Below, piece by piece: positions 38,601-43,438 of a stretch of DNA of 64,000 nucleotides (position 1 is the first letter of the stretch; each line of letters begins with the position of its first letter). This DNA comes from Misgurnus anguillicaudatus (Eukaryota > Chordata > Actinopteri > Cypriniformes > Cobitidae). The notes beneath the pieces are model-generated. The model searched no databases. It saw only the letters and a list, made by a program, of their open reading frames with translations, and had not been told where the DNA came from. Both the position numbers and the translations under genes were made by a program. The stretch is from assembly GCF_027580225.2 (NCBI RefSeq), contig NC_073354.2:7540001-7604000 (forward strand), written 5' to 3'.

Positions 38601-39561
38601 TGTCGTGCACCATGCTTCAAAGACACCCCATTTAAAGGCATAATTCTTTCTAGTGGAGGAAGCCCTAGCACTCCAAATAGTGTCAATAACATCAGGCGAC
38701 AAGCCCGTGTCCCTCAGTTTGTACCCTTCAGGGGCCAAACATGGAGATTCCATAGGTCGGGCCTGGGATAAAATAGTGTACCCCCCACCTGAGACAGAAG
38801 AAACTCTTCTAAATCTCCAACATAAATAAATGTTTAACACTATTGAGTGTTAAACACTATTGAACACATATTTTTAATGGTACAATTTCAGCTGTATTTT
38901 TAAATATTTAATTAAGTGTTTTCTTGTAAACAGATGCTGGATTAAACGGGAGAAAGGCTTCATCTGGAGTTTTCTGGGACCTGTTTGCTTCATTCTTGCA
39001 GTACGTTTAATTTTTCCAGATTTTTTTCTACTACTGATAAAGAAAGTGATTATTTGTTTGTTTTTTTCAGATAAACATGATTCTCTTCATTAGTATCATC
39101 ATCAGTCTGAGGCCAACTATCACAAAGCTCAATGCTAAAGTTTCACAGATGAAACAAACCAAGTAACAATCATTGTGTTTAAAACATTTTAAAGATAGAC
39201 TCACATGGACATAAAATAAAATACATGGATTATTTTTCTTTCTCTGCAGGATTATGGCTTTTAAAACTCTGGCCCAGTCTGTGATTATTGGTTGTCCTTG
39301 GATTCTGGGTTTCTTTACTAACAATAAAATGATGGAGATTCTCTTCCTGATCCTGAACTCACAGCAAGGAACCTTCATCTTCCTCATCCACTGTGTGCTC
39401 AGTCATGAGGTAAATCTACTTTCATTTCACATATGAAATCTATTTAACCTGAGATAGAGTAAAAGAGCAAAAAAAACATTCATGCATTTGTTTTTAACAT
39501 CCTTTGGCTCCTTGTTCAGGTTAGACAGCAGTATGTGAAGTGGATGAAAGCTGTCTTTTGA
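7179..39561 (+). CDS. Adhesion G-protein-coupled receptor, complete spliced CDS (15 coding exons)
   Basis: Coding exons: 7179-7200, 12943-12984, 14498-15004, 15089-15120, 16771-16845, 34197-34380, 34589-34699, 35756-35937, 36086-36250, 36478-36684, 36806-37038, 38934-39000, 39071-39162, 39250-39409, 39520-39561. They total 2121 nt, 706 residues plus stop, with every junction in phase. Order: signal peptide (about 1-22), two 10-cysteine modules (37-100, 119-180), GAIN-like region, GPS (395-426), seven membrane helices, and a 13-residue last exon. Family knowledge: such receptors self-cleave at the GPS and signal through G proteins from the plasma membrane. The GPS and 7TM look most like the ADGRE/ADGRL side of the family, but I could not name an orthologue. 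There are no EGF repeats, unlike classical ADGRE. Confidence is high from exon 5 onward and lower for the first two coding exons. Confidence 0.85.
7360..7500. repeat. Dispersed cyprinid-type repeat (copy 1)
   Basis: It contains the words TTTATTTGTTAACA, TTAGTTAATGCAT and AAGTTCATGTTAA, which recur in degraded form near 12605-12775. It looks like an old non-autonomous DNA transposon family. Confidence 0.4.
7515..7680 (+). repeat. Copy of an ACAGCAAAAT-ended repeat (forward orientation)
   Basis: It begins ACAGCAAAAT and holds a core GATGATTGAGTCATTAATG followed by an ACACCTG..GGGTCA block. The same core appears inverted at 12165-12300 and 16480-16560 and forward at 15610-15640. Confidence 0.5.
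7690..8440. other. Intronic AT-rich sequence
   Basis: I see no exon, no long terminal repeat and no convincing open frame. It lies inside the receptor intron 7201-12942. Confidence 0.4.
8446..9330 (-). pseudogene. Gypsy integrase remnant
   Basis: Broken frames show the HHCC zinc-finger end (CSVCSQNK), the core [13 protein letters not shown] with the first catalytic Asp, DSGPQF with the second, and a third-motif region [13 protein letters not shown]-terminal segment ([20 protein letters not shown]) follows. Several frameshifts separate these pieces, so no full protein is made. Confidence 0.85.
9360..9665 (-). pseudogene. Gypsy reverse transcriptase fragment
   Basis: The minus strand shows the RT segments [22 protein letters not shown] and [12 protein letters not shown], then a KCEFH..SISFLGH-like part. 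The YxDD box is lost and the RNase H region is deleted, so it runs straight into integrase. Confidence 0.8.
10080..10710 (-). pseudogene. Gypsy gag remnant with zinc knuckle
   Basis: The knuckle [14 protein letters not shown] (C-x2-C-x4-H-x4-C) is encoded near 10095-10140. The start ATG at 10708-10710 abuts the LTR, as usual for this fish gypsy type. The region between them has stops and shifts. Confidence 0.7.
10710..11268 (-). repeat. 5' LTR of the decayed gypsy element
   Basis: On the minus strand it begins TGTCAGGAG, contains an AATAAA signal before its right part, and ends ACCAACA. Next comes TGGACTCAGCGGG, the expected start of a primer-binding site. The length is 559 bp. Confidence 0.65.
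11270..12160. other. Intronic sequence without recognised content
   Basis: AT-rich intron of the receptor gene. I see no exon, transposon end or conserved frame here. Confidence 0.4.
12165..12615 (-). repeat. Inverted copy of the ACAGCAAAAT-ended repeat
   Basis: The reverse complement begins ACAGCAAAATCCCCAGTG and carries the same GATGATTGAGTCATTAATG core as 7515-7680. A separate MITE (12328-12522) has inserted within it. With 7515-7680 it forms a long inverted pair around the decayed gypsy. Confidence 0.5.
12328..12522. repeat. Foldback MITE with about 65-bp inverted ends
   Basis: The left arm (CACTGTAAAAAAATCTG ... GGTTGCCAGTAACTTACTG) is mirrored by the right arm (CAGTAAGTTACTGGCAACC ... 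TTTTTTTACAGCGTG). It has no coding capacity and is nested in the repeat at 12165-12615. Confidence 0.75.
12605..12775. repeat. Dispersed cyprinid-type repeat (copy 2)
   Basis: It carries the same words as 7360-7500 (AATGCATAGTGAACTAGCAT, TTCATGTTAATGAA, CTTGTAAAGTGTTA) in degraded form. Confidence 0.4.
12943..12984 (+). CDS. Receptor coding exon 2: signal-peptide core
   Basis: Acceptor tttttctgacag at 12941-12942, donor gtaagt at 12985, phase 1 on both sides. It encodes [13 protein letters not shown], a hydrophobic run suited to a signal peptide. Phases match its neighbours; it is too short for independent proof. Confidence 0.5.
13345..13520. repeat. Dispersed repeat, CAGGGCTTA-type (copy 1)
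   Basis: It has a GACAGGGCTTATCCTAATTCCAG start and a TTTAAGCTGTCTTAA block. The related 42110-42335 copy carries matching words with CTTAGCTAAAGCCAGGAC-type ends on the reverse strand. Confidence 0.4.
13525..13645. repeat. ATATCGGCCGATA-rich palindromic repeat
   Basis: Multiple overlapping CGGCCGATA / TATCGGCC words form a compact palindrome-rich repeat like ones common in fish genomes. No coding capacity. Confidence 0.55.
13650..14100. other. Intronic sequence without recognised content
   Basis: Between dispersed repeats in the receptor intron I see no exon and no terminal repeats. Confidence 0.35.
14103..14290 (+). repeat. Dispersed cyprinid repeat, CATGTTGTTACAAACCTG family (copy 1)
   Basis: It contains CTCATGTTGTTACAAACCTG, GATGAACACGAAGGAAGATA and a short palindrome TTCCATAGTAGG / CTATGGAAGTAAATGG. 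A related copy is at 44395-44680 and an end fragment at 40345-40382. Confidence 0.5.
14498..15004 (+). CDS. Receptor coding exon 3: two tandem 10-cysteine modules
   Basis: This 507-nt exon is symmetric (phase 1-1), with acceptor tcctaag and donor gtaagg. It encodes most of the extracellular N terminus. Two modules (14542-14733, 14788-14973) share the pattern C-x8,9-C-x8-C-x15,19-C-x4-C-x-C-x6-C-x-C-x6,7-C-x-C and the words YICTG and CIG. Each is preceded by an SSVSP linker, so module and linker were duplicated together. Several N-glycosylation sequons are present. I do not recognise the fold: the closely spaced CxC pairs do not fit EGF, sushi or IgV. Confidence 0.85.
15089..15120 (+). CDS. 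Receptor coding exon 4 (small linker exon)
   Basis: 32 nt, acceptor cattttag, donor gtaagt, phase 1 to 0. It encodes [10 protein letters not shown], which includes a sequon. Its phases fit the exons on both sides. Confidence 0.6.
15155..16630. repeat. Composite dispersed repeat with ACAGCAAAATC inverted ends
   Basis: The left end begins ACAGCAAATCTCCAGTGTTAAA. The right end, reversed, begins ACAGCAAAATCCCCAGT and continues with TGGTGTATATATAATCCAC and the shared GATGATTGAGTCATTAATG core. Between them is another core copy (15600-15640), a CCTGGGTTA-rich palindromic part (15730-16140) and a dispersed repeat (16195-16440). It is probably a non-autonomous DNA element that took later insertions. 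Confidence 0.45.
16195..16440 (+). repeat. Dispersed cyprinid repeat, GTGAAGTTTTAGCTCAAAAT family (copy 1)
   Basis: It has a TTCATATTATGAGATTTTTAA start, GTCCCCAGAGTACGTATGTG and a CAATTATAGGACTTAAACATG end. Other copies: 16950-17110 (plus), 24590-24665 (end only), 33945-34125 (minus), 51195-51525 (related). Confidence 0.5.
16771..16845 (+). CDS. Receptor coding exon 5: start of GAIN-like region
   Basis: 75 nt, acceptor gtgatttcag, donor gtaagt, phase 0-0. It encodes 25 residues containing [11 protein letters not shown], like the helical GAIN subdomain A of adhesion receptors. The following intron is 17.4 kb. Confidence 0.75.
16950..17110 (+). repeat. Dispersed cyprinid repeat, GTGAAGTTTTAGCTCAAAAT family (copy 2)
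   Basis: It has AAAGGGGTCATATTATAC, GTCCCCAGAGTTCGTATGTG and AACATGTTAAATTGCC in the same order as at 16195. Confidence 0.5.
17179..17204. repeat. (CT)n microsatellite
   Basis: About 13 CT units directly upstream of the LINE fragment. Confidence 0.9.
17205..17524 (+). pseudogene. Tx1/L1-type LINE ORF2 C-terminal fragment
   Basis: An open stretch encodes [18 protein letters not shown], a [14 protein letters not shown] segment and [17 protein letters not shown]. These match my recollection of the C-terminal tail of fish Tx1-clade L1 ORF2 proteins, beyond the RT domain. Only this 3' end is present, as expected of a 5'-truncated LINE copy. It runs directly into a (CT)n tract. Confidence 0.6.
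17525..17601. repeat. (CT)n microsatellite, about 77 bp
   Basis: A pure TC/CT run immediately follows the LINE fragment. Confidence 0.95.
18145..18402 (-). pseudogene. DIRS tyrosine recombinase C-terminal fragment
   Basis: The 85-residue open part carries LRAHSTR (catalytic H-x-x-R), [11 protein letters not shown] and FTWFYS with the catalytic-Tyr position. This matches the C-terminal half of DIRS/Ngaro integrases. Upstream frames are broken. Confidence 0.75.
19026..19502 (-). pseudogene. DIRS reverse transcriptase / RNase H-side fragment
   Basis: It has [20 protein letters not shown] and [13 protein letters not shown], sequences typical of the region after RT in fish DIRS elements. The lead-in (LRSLRAIHI) matches the DIRS RNase H end. 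It cannot encode a full enzyme. Confidence 0.65.
20082..21430. mobile_element. Non-autonomous hAT element with 8-bp target duplication
   Basis: Inverted ends TAGTGATGG (20082) and CCATCACTA (21430) are flanked by identical 8-bp duplications CCAATCAT (20074-20081 and 21431-21438). It is GC-rich at its ends and AT-rich inside, has no transposase, and has inserted in the DIRS element. It carries a MITE at 20852-21102. The same family occurs at 48398-48919. Confidence 0.88.
20852..21102. repeat. Foldback MITE with GAGTTTCGTTGCAAAA ends (copy 1)
   Basis: Inverted ends TGAAGAGTTTCGTTGCAAAA and TTTTGCAACGAAACTCTTCA. The interior (GGTTGTGCATTCCAAT, AACTGCAGTTGGTTT, AAAAAATACAGCTAAGTAGC) is shared with 59939-60170. 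Confidence 0.8.
22490..22640. other. Short unique intronic spacer
   Basis: Sequence between the DIRS element and the LTR at 22649. No feature recognised. Confidence 0.3.
22649..22806 (-). repeat. Short LTR with adjacent polypurine tract, possibly copia-like
   Basis: Bounded by TGTTATATG and CATGTAACA (inverted TGTTA/TAACA) with AATAAA inside on the minus strand. The plus strand after it, TCTCCCCCTTTTAG, is on the minus strand a polypurine tract AAAAGGGGGAGA immediately before the LTR. A short LTR with AAAGGGGGAGA recalls Ty1/copia elements. The internal region is otherwise missing. Confidence 0.4.
22891..23342. repeat. Foldback MITE, CACTGCAAAAAA family (copy 1)
   Basis: Near-perfect inverted arms of about 200 bp each: CACTGCAAAAAATCAC ... 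TCTGCCAATGG and the mirror CCATTGGCAGAT ... TTTTTTGCAGTG. Flanked by TA on both sides, suggesting a Tc1/mariner-mobilised MITE. Second copy at 57599-58057. Confidence 0.85.
23343..23970. other. Intronic AT-rich sequence
   Basis: No exon or terminal repeat recognised between two MITEs. Confidence 0.35.
23971..24190. repeat. MITE with TTTAAAGGCGGAGTCCA inverted ends
   Basis: TTAAAGGCGGAGTCCATGATGT at the left mirrors ACATCGTGGACTCCGCCTTTAA at the right. The ends carry TTAA, hinting at piggyBac-type mobilisation. A related right half is at about 51455-51525. Confidence 0.7.
24191..24985. other. Intronic sequence with one repeat end
   Basis: Mostly unassigned. 24590-24665 is an end fragment of the dispersed family at 16195 (CAATTATAGCACTTAAGCATG). 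Confidence 0.35.
24990..28432 (+). pseudogene. L2-type LINE ORF2 remnant, split by a hAT element
   Basis: The 5' part (24990-25769) has [14 protein letters not shown], matching the end of an endonuclease domain. The 3' part (27163-28432) has [49 protein letters not shown] and [11 protein letters not shown], the RT motifs of fish L2-like LINEs. The YADD box is degraded and many stops are present. The frame stops at FSYLAPKL, where another repeat begins. Confidence 0.8.
25778..27154. mobile_element. Non-autonomous hAT element, CAGGGACGTGCACAGG ends
   Basis: Inverted ends CAGGGACGTGCACAGG and CCTGTGCACGTCCCTG, flanked by a perfect 8-bp duplication CTAAATAT (25770-25777 and 27155-27162). It splits the L2 LINE. 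Inside, TTTTTCTGTTTGCTGTGGAG and its inverse CTCCACAGCAAACAGAAAAA show an inner foldback. No transposase frame. Confidence 0.88.
28433..28990 (+). repeat. Dispersed repeat; carries a paralogous empty hAT site
   Basis: It starts GGGTGACCACCCGTCCC. Its 28738-28985 part (ACTTAATTC..., ACATAATGAAATAAACGATG, AATCCCATAATTCCACGCTG) matches 48328-49105, where a hAT element sits at the position of TTCGTTTTGAACAT here. Confidence 0.65.
29003..29307. repeat. AGCTGGT-rich foldback MITE (copy 1)
   Basis: Ends CCCTACTGAAAAATCCAGCT and AGCTGGATTTTTCAGTAGGG are perfect inverses. The interior is full of AGCTGGT/ACCAGCT. Second copy at 63301-63632. Confidence 0.9.
29375..29505. repeat. CAAGACC / GGTCTTG-rich dispersed repeat
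   Basis: CTCAAGACCACTTTTTAAAGG, GGTCTTGGTCTC and AAGACCGGTCAAGACC form a short palindrome-rich repeat typical of fish genomes. Confidence 0.45.
29796..30192 (-). repeat. 3' LTR of the chromovirus-type gypsy
   Basis: 397 bp with ends TGTAACGG and GGTGTTACA. The plus-strand bases after it (GAATCCCCTCCCCTAGG) read on the minus strand as the polypurine tract GGGGAGGGGA adjoining the LTR. Confidence 0.85.
30135..32012 (-). CDS. pol: Gypsy RNase H, integrase and chromodomain (intact 625-codon frame)
   Basis: RNase H begins at [14 protein letters not shown]. Integrase has the zinc finger (H..H with CSVC), [13 protein letters not shown] and DRGPQF with two catalytic Asp, and [11 protein letters not shown] with the Glu. 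A C-terminal chromodomain ([18 protein letters not shown]) would target insertion to chromatin. The frame runs into the LTR. It is separated from RT by a frameshift near 32130, so it is not expressed as part of a full Pol. Confidence 0.9.
   Translation of the reverse strand: MEVDASDVGIGAVLSQRHGTPGKTYPCAFFSRKLTTAEKNYDVGNKELLSIKEALAEWRHWLEGARCPFQVITDHKNLEYIKSAKRLNQRQARWSLFFTRFQFTVTYRPGSKNVKADALSRRYESEEKVTCQGPILPPSVIVAPIRWDIMEEIQRQQQNEPTPPGCPPARQYVPKALRQRVMQWVHTSLSSGHPGIQRTEELVRNSFWWPNLSNDISMYVQACSVCARSKTPRKLPAGLLEPLPIPQRPWSHVAVDFVTDLPSSEGYTTILVICDRFSKACRFVPLKGLPTAMETAQALFQHVFRNYGIPEDIVSDRGPQFTSRVWQAFCKHLDINVSLTSGYHPQANGQVERVNQELGRYLRSYCSQEQERWAEFLPWAEYARNSLTHSSTGLTPFQCVLGFQPPMFPWFGEPSEVPAVDDWVRRSERVWESAHVRLQRAIRTQKIKADRRRRPHPNYQPGQKVWLSTRDLRLRLPSKKLSPRYVGPFRILQQINPVTYRLELPAHYRISPSFHVSLLKPAPLDVDGAPAYLVRDIMDSRRRGGRLQYLVDWEGYGPEERSWVPARNILDPSLTQDFHRAHPNRPAPRPRGRPRGTPGGVPRGGDSVTPATHSSNAQRAPSPEY
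32072..32428 (-). pseudogene. Gypsy reverse transcriptase, C-terminal part (frameshifted)
   Basis: Encodes [20 protein letters not shown], the thumb region, and [16 protein letters not shown], the connection. A one-base shift near 32130 separates it from the RNase H frame, and another change just after the YIDD box separates it from the upstream RT frame. Confidence 0.85.
32415..33890 (-). pseudogene. Gypsy gag (5'-deleted), protease and RT N-terminal part
   Basis: The 491-codon frame begins inside gag because the start is deleted. It has a zinc knuckle [14 protein letters not shown], protease [10 protein letters not shown] with D-S-G as the active triad, and RT motifs to YVIAYIDDT. The gag N terminus and most of the 5' LTR are missing. 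Confidence 0.85.
33945..34125 (-). repeat. Dispersed cyprinid repeat, GTGAAGTTTTAGCTCAAAAT family (copy 3, inverted)
   Basis: It carries CAGCTAAAACTTCACATATG and TCTGGGGACACC, the inverse of 16195-16440. Confidence 0.5.
34197..34380 (+). CDS. Receptor coding exon 6: GAIN-like region
   Basis: 184 nt, acceptor cattcattag, donor gtaaga, phase 0 to 1. It encodes [20 protein letters not shown] and more, ending in [10 protein letters not shown], like the GAIN domain of adhesion receptors. It follows the 17.4-kb intron. Confidence 0.85.
34589..34699 (+). CDS. Receptor coding exon 7: GAIN-like region
   Basis: 111 nt, acceptor taaatcag, donor gtataa, phase 1-1. Encodes a beta-strand-rich stretch with VDLGIAKNN, as in GAIN subdomain B. 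Confidence 0.8.
34790..35512 (+). mobile_element. THAP/P-element-type transposon remnant
   Basis: Inverted ends ATAGACCCCTTCA and TGAAGGGGTCTAT. Inside, an ATG at 34896 opens [15 protein letters not shown], like the N terminus of a THAP zinc finger. Past the inserted MITE, a VCSAHF-like piece (C-x2-H) and a donor gag|gtaagt near 35390 resemble the end of that exon. The first zinc-ligand Cys is replaced and frames are shifted, so it is not functional. Confidence 0.6.
34942..35258. repeat. TTAA-flanked foldback MITE inside the THAP exon
   Basis: About 100-bp near-identical inverted arms: TTAAAGGAATAGTCTACTCA ... CATCTGTGTGCGTGCACGTA and the mirror. TTAA at both ends suggests a piggyBac-mobilised MITE. 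Confidence 0.9.
35756..35937 (+). CDS. Receptor coding exon 8: GAIN subdomain B
   Basis: 182 nt, acceptor cactgcag, donor gtgagt, phase 1 to 0. Encodes [25 protein letters not shown] and NFTFKHIR, matching the beta-strands before the GPS in adhesion receptors. Confidence 0.9.
36086..36250 (+). CDS. Receptor coding exon 9: GPS autoproteolysis motif
   Basis: 165 nt, phase 0-0. Encodes [14 protein letters not shown] and [13 protein letters not shown]. The four Cys and two Trp of the GPS are present, and H-L-S at residues 424-426 is a usable cleavage triad (cut between L and S). The tethered agonist would begin STFALIM. Confidence 0.95.
36478..36684 (+). CDS. Receptor coding exon 10: TM1 and TM2
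   Basis: 207 nt, acceptor ttttctcag, donor gtgaga, phase 0-0. Two hydrophobic helices: [20 protein letters not shown], and [17 protein letters not shown] after a VARINLC loop typical of class B2 receptors. Confidence 0.95.
36806..37038 (+). CDS. Receptor coding exon 11: TM3 and TM4
   Basis: 233 nt, acceptor cttcag, donor gtatgt at 37039, phase 0 to 2. TM3 has the Cys ([18 protein letters not shown]) used for the TM3-ECL2 disulphide and [12 protein letters not shown]4 is [19 protein letters not shown] chose gtatgt over an upstream gtgagc because only it keeps the frame into [14 protein letters not shown]. Confidence 0.9.
37258..38826 (-). mobile_element. DIRS-type element fragment (second copy)
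   Basis: The left end GTTACTTGACTGTAACCTTGTTCCCTGAAAAAG is echoed in inverse at 37540-37585 (TTTTTCAGGGAACAAGGTTACAGTCAAG), as expected of split inverted repeats in DIRS elements. It carries a nearly complete recombinase but no RT. It lies in the intron between receptor coding exons 11 and 12. Confidence 0.65.
37858..38840 (-). pseudogene. DIRS tyrosine recombinase, two overlapping frames
   Basis: The N-terminal frame (38040-38840) encodes a SAM-like core-binding domain ([32 protein letters not shown]) and the start of the catalytic domain. The C-terminal frame (37858-38142) has [11 protein letters not shown] (H-x-x-R), [10 protein letters not shown] and RFYSL with the Tyr. A frameshift in the overlap breaks it. 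Related to 18145-18402. Confidence 0.8.
38934..39000 (+). CDS. Receptor coding exon 12: ECL2 and start of TM5
   Basis: 67 nt, phase 2 to 0, donor gtacgt. Encodes [20 protein letters not shown], the conserved ECL2 Cys-Trp and the FIWSFLGP signature of adhesion receptors. Confidence 0.93.
39071..39162 (+). CDS. Receptor coding exon 13: TM5 end and intracellular loop 3
   Basis: 92 nt, acceptor tttttttcag, donor gtaaca, phase 0 to 2. Encodes [15 protein letters not shown] and a basic loop [13 protein letters not shown]. Confidence 0.93.
39250..39409 (+). CDS. Receptor coding exon 14: TM6 and TM7
   Basis: 160 nt, phase 2 to 0. TM6 has [16 protein letters not shown] and TM7 has [18 protein letters not shown], with the NSxQGxFIFxxxC signature of adhesion receptors. 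Confidence 0.95.
39520..39561 (+). CDS. Receptor last coding exon: 13-residue tail and stop
   Basis: Acceptor cttgttcag. Encodes [13 protein letters not shown] then TGA. The intracellular tail is very short and lacks a PDZ-binding end or serine cluster. Confidence 0.9.
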   Translation, partial: VRQQYVKWMKAVF

Positions 39562-40249
39562 CAGCCGCCCCCCCCCCCCCCCCAAAAAAAAGACCCCATT
39601 GAGGACTAGACTGTAAACATTTAGTAAATTATAAGCACATATTGAAGTTTAATAGAAAAGTGCTTTTATTCATTATTTTTAGATCAAATAGACAAATTTG
39701 GATGCAAATCTAACATTTATCTTTATTTAACTATTGAAATGTTTAGTTTCAGATAAGATTTTCTTTATAAAATGTTTACTTTTTTTATTTTCCATGGCAT
39801 TATACAGTAACATTACGTTAAATGTTAGTGATGAATATGTTATATTGAAGTTTTATTTCACAACTGTCAATCATTTTAATATAAATCTTACTTTTATTTC
39901 TTTGTTACTATTTGATGTATAGAGAATAAGAATTGTTTTGTAAAGAGTTAAAAGGTTATTCAGTAATTTGAATATTTGTTTTTGGATTACTTGTTTCAAG
40001 GATTTGAAAGGAAATAAGTGCATAAAATTGAAATAAATAAAATGATTAAACTTGTACAATAATATGTTTTGACAAACACAGAATCGCAAAATGTACCAAT
40101 GTACTCAAAAACTATTTAGCCTAATTAATAAGATTTATGTATTTTGTTGCATGTAAAAAATTCCATCCATTTGGAAAACATACTTTTTATCTAAACAAAC
40201 TAATCAACTTTATGTGATTATTATGTGTCACGTATATGAAACTAGTATG

Positions 40250-40255
40250 AATAAA
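40250..40255 (+). terminator. Probable poly(A) signal of the receptor gene
   Basis: AATAAA lies about 690 bases after the stop. Another AATAAA lies near 40030, so the true 3' end could be earlier. 39562-40260 is AT-rich and has no other recognisable content. Confidence 0.4.
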
Positions 40256-40344
40256 GTTTAATGTAATAGTGTTACTAAATCTAATGATGTATGTTGATGT
40301 TTTATTGAAAATGTTTGGTTAGATCAACACGAGTGTGAATCGAT

Positions 40345-40382
40345 GGCAGAGTTTTCATTTTTGGGTGAACTATCCCTTTAAC
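40345..40382 (+). repeat. End fragment of the dispersed repeat family at 14103
   Basis: It has AGTTTTCATTTTTGGGTGAAC followed by TATCCCTTTAA, the characteristic end of this cyprinid repeat. Confidence 0.5.
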
Positions 40383-40510
40383 TTAATTTTTAAATCAGCA
40401 TAGGTTGATAGTACTTAAAAATTCCTTTTTACAGTGCGGGTAAATGATTGTTAAAACATATAGGTGACATTTGTGATTTATAAACGAGTAACAATACTTT
40501 AAAATCTATT

Positions 40511-40790
40511 CTAAATGTAAAAGGACCTGAGGATTGGAGTTATGTGCTCAGATTTTTTGGTTCTTGTCAGAATTCTGGCAGCAGTGTTTTGTATGAGCTG
40601 CAGCTGTCTGATGGTCTTTTTGGGGATCCCAGTAAAAAGTCCATTGCAGTAATCCAACCTGCTTGTGATGAAAGCATGAACAAGATTCTCTAAGTCCTGT
40701 CTTGAGACAAAACAACTAATTCTGGCAATATTTCTGAGATGGTAGTAAGCTGATTTGCTTATCACTTTATTTTGTGTCTTTAGACCCCAG
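40511..40790 (-). pseudogene. LINE ORF2 fragment (L2/Rex-like), minus strand
   Basis: Encodes SAYYHLRNIARI, LENLVHAFITSRLDYCNGLF, PKKTIRQLQLIQNTAARI and KKSEHITPIL, the distal RT region of fish LINEs. No other part of the element is present. Confidence 0.75.
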
Positions 40791-40943
40791 AGCTTGGTTC
40801 CAACCCTAATCCAGCACACCTGCATTTCATTTCCAAGTAATCCTGAAGACTTTGATTTGATTTTTCAGGTGTGTTTAATTAGGGTTGGAACTAGACTCTG
40901 CAGGACAGTGGCCCTCCAGGACCAGGATTCCCCACACCCCTGA
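40775..40943 (+). repeat. Dispersed repeat, GTTGGAACTAGACTCTGCAGG family
   Basis: It has TTCCAACCCTAATCCAGCAC mirrored by AATTAGGGTTGGAACTAGAC, then GGACAGTGGCCCTCCAGGAC and a CACCCCTGATTTAG end. This repeat is common in fish genomes, probably hAT-derived. Confidence 0.5.
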
Positions 40944-40949
40944 TTTAGA

Positions 40950-41975
40950 GGGTCCTGGTACACACACCAGGCTCTTGTTTTTGGATTTTTCTTCTGCATT
41001 TAATACTATCCAGCCACATGTTTTAGTCAGTAAATTATTATCTGAGTTTAATATTGAGAGAAATATTGTGATCTGGATCATGGACAGCGAGTTAAGGTAA
41101 ATGACTCTCTCTGAAAGGTGTGTCTTTCCCACTGGCTCCCCGCAGGGTTGTGTACTTTCATCTACTATTCATCCTACACTTACGACTGTAGAAGTCAGTA
41201 TAGAAATAGACACATCCTAAAATATGCTGATGAAACCGTTATTGTAAGTTTACTGCAAAAACATGAGTCTCAGCATGGGCCAGTGGTCGATTAGTTTGAT
41301 AACAGGATTTATTTGGTGTGACAAGTCTTTTCTCCAGCTTAACACCTCTAAAATTAAGAATATGCTTATAGATTTTAGGAGAAAACAACCTGGTTCCCCT
41401 CAACCCACCAAGGAGTCACATAGAGGTGGTAGAGCAGTATTATTTGGGTAATGTGATAGACAGCAAACTCAAATTTGTTCTTTTGATGTGGATAAGGTCA
41501 TTTTGTCTCTATTTTATAAATCTTTTATTGTACCTGTCCTTACTTTTGCTTTCATTGCCTGGTATGTGGGCATCGCCCTGTGGGAGAAAAATAACCTCAG
41601 CCATATTATTAAGTTGGCTGGTAAGTTAGGCTTTCCACAGGTTTCCTTAACAAATATTCATGACTCATGAGAGGCAGGTTATGAGGAAAGCAGATGCCAT
41701 ATTGGACTCAAATCACCCCCTTCATTGCTCTTTAAAGGTTCTTCCCTCAGGCCGGAGATTCAGAGGCCCTTGTTTTAAGTTAAATAGGACAAAAAAGTAT
41801 TTTATACCAAGTGCAACTTTGTTGCTAAATTTGCATAATTCTTTGACCTACATGAGTGGTAGTGTAATAGTGTTTTTAAAATTGTAGTTTGTGTGGTTTA
41901 TTCATGTATGTGGCGTTACCTGTATGTTTACCTAGCTGTAAGACAAGTTTCCCTTAGGGAACAATAAACTGAACT
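40950..41975 (+). pseudogene. CR1/Rex1-like LINE remnant with 3' end
   Basis: RT pieces in shifting frames: FLDFSSAFNTIQPHVL, a PQGCVLS motif, FLQLNTSKIKNMLIDF and LHCSLKVLPSGRRFRGP. It ends with CCCTTAGGGAACAATAAACTGAACTGAACT, like the 3' tails of fish CR1/L2 LINEs. Many stops. Confidence 0.7.
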
Positions 41976-42109
41976 GAACTGTAACCGAGACATTTTCTAA
42001 TTAAAGTTTATCATTTGTTTATTATCTGAGTCACCTGCTATCTCCACCGCATGCACCCCTGACACTAATATCAATAAATCATAAAATTTTCTTTAAATAA
42101 AACATGTTT

Positions 42110-42335
42110 TCCCAGTTTCACAGGCTTATAGTCCTAGACTAAAATGCACGTTTAAGCTGTCTCAAGTGAAAATAACTTGCACTGACAGATCTTAAAACAT
42201 GCCAGAGCCATTGATTTGTCACAAGATACACACCAAAAACGGTCATGTTCATAAAAGATGCTTAAACATCTTAATTTAACTAAGATCTAGTCCTGGCTTT
42301 AGCTAAGCCTTGTCTCTGAAACCAAGCCATTGAAT
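42110..42335. repeat. Dispersed repeat, CAGGGCTTA-type (copy 2)
   Basis: TTTCACAGGCTTATAGTCCTAG at the left and AGTCCTGGCTTTAGCTAAGCC plus CTCTGAAACCAA at the right form inverted ends. Related to 13345-13520. Confidence 0.5.
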
Positions 42336-42339
42336 TAAA

Positions 42340-43190
42340 AAGATCAAACACTTATATTCTCAACACATTCATGTTTTTAATAAAGCACAAATCATAAACA
42401 TATGGGCACACATTCACATTTTTGATTCCTTGGTCACCTACTAAACATATGTGTTTAAGCACATCAAAACACAACTTTCTCAAAAATGTAAATATTACTT
42501 ACAGTTTTACATGTATGTTGAAAAAATATTGTACTTCTTTCACCACTCAATATGAAAGCACAATCATCAGATGTTTAGTCACATAATTAGGCAATAATTC
42601 ATCACCACCCATGCACTCCATTGTACCCAGACATAACAGTTTTCTGTCAGTGTGTGCATAATTACAGACACAGGATTTATTTTAGGCATCTACTGTATAC
42701 ATCAGAATTTTTTTTTTTTTTATTTTGAACCAAAATGGTCAAAAAATGGTCCCATGCTTTCACTGGGGTAGTGCTCTTTAATAACTACACCTTTGTACCT
42801 AAAGAGTACATATTTGTAAGCAATTATAGAAAATAAATACAAAACAACATATTTACATAAATGTAAATGAACCAACCTTGTGTGCAAATAAATTCTTATG
42901 GACCTTGTAGGCTATATTCGCTGTAAATGCATGTAATAAAAACTGTGAATGTTAACCTTTTATTTAGTGAATTTGTATGGATGTAATATAAATGTAAGAT
43001 ATAATGATTAACTTCTGACAGTGAGGTTGTCTATAAAACCAGTGACTCCACCTTATGACTATTGTCCTGAAGATGTCTTGTGTTGTCTCTTTATTTTGTT
43101 CAATTATGTTTCAAATATTTTATTTATGGCTTTTTATAACATTTTGTAGTATTTATGTTGATTTAACTTAATGCTAGTTAGACAGATCTG
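42340..43190. other. Intergenic AT-rich sequence upstream of kinase gene
   Basis: No coding or repeat feature recognised. The last few hundred bases probably include the kinase promoter. Confidence 0.35.
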
Positions 43191-43197
43191 TATAAAG
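43191..43197 (+). promoter_or_regulatory. TATA box, cGMP-dependent kinase gene (predicted)
   Basis: TATAAAG precedes a predicted 5' UTR exon that ends at a good donor (43333/43334, cag|gtaggt). Confidence 0.4.
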
Positions 43198-43219
43198 AGC
43201 GATGCTCTGGTATCTCAAA

Positions 43220-43333
43220 CCTGTTCTGATTTACCTGTGGAGAGGGGCGGAGCTTCAGGTTAAAGATTTACATGAATCAAGCCCGCTTCAAACACAAACT
43301 GAGCTAAAGGGAATCAGATTGCGGAGTGTCCAG
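43220..43333 (+). other. Non-coding exon 1 of kinase gene (predicted, start approximate)
   Basis: Inferred from the TATA box and donor gtaggt at 43334. No coding potential linked to the downstream frame. Confidence 0.35.
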
Positions 43334-43438
43334 GTAGGTTTTTTAAGAATACAAGATTTTTTTACACTTACTAGATATGTTTAAAGGGAGTTTTGAATGC
43401 ATTTGTTAAGTGTCTTTCTCTATTGCTGTGCTTTGTAG

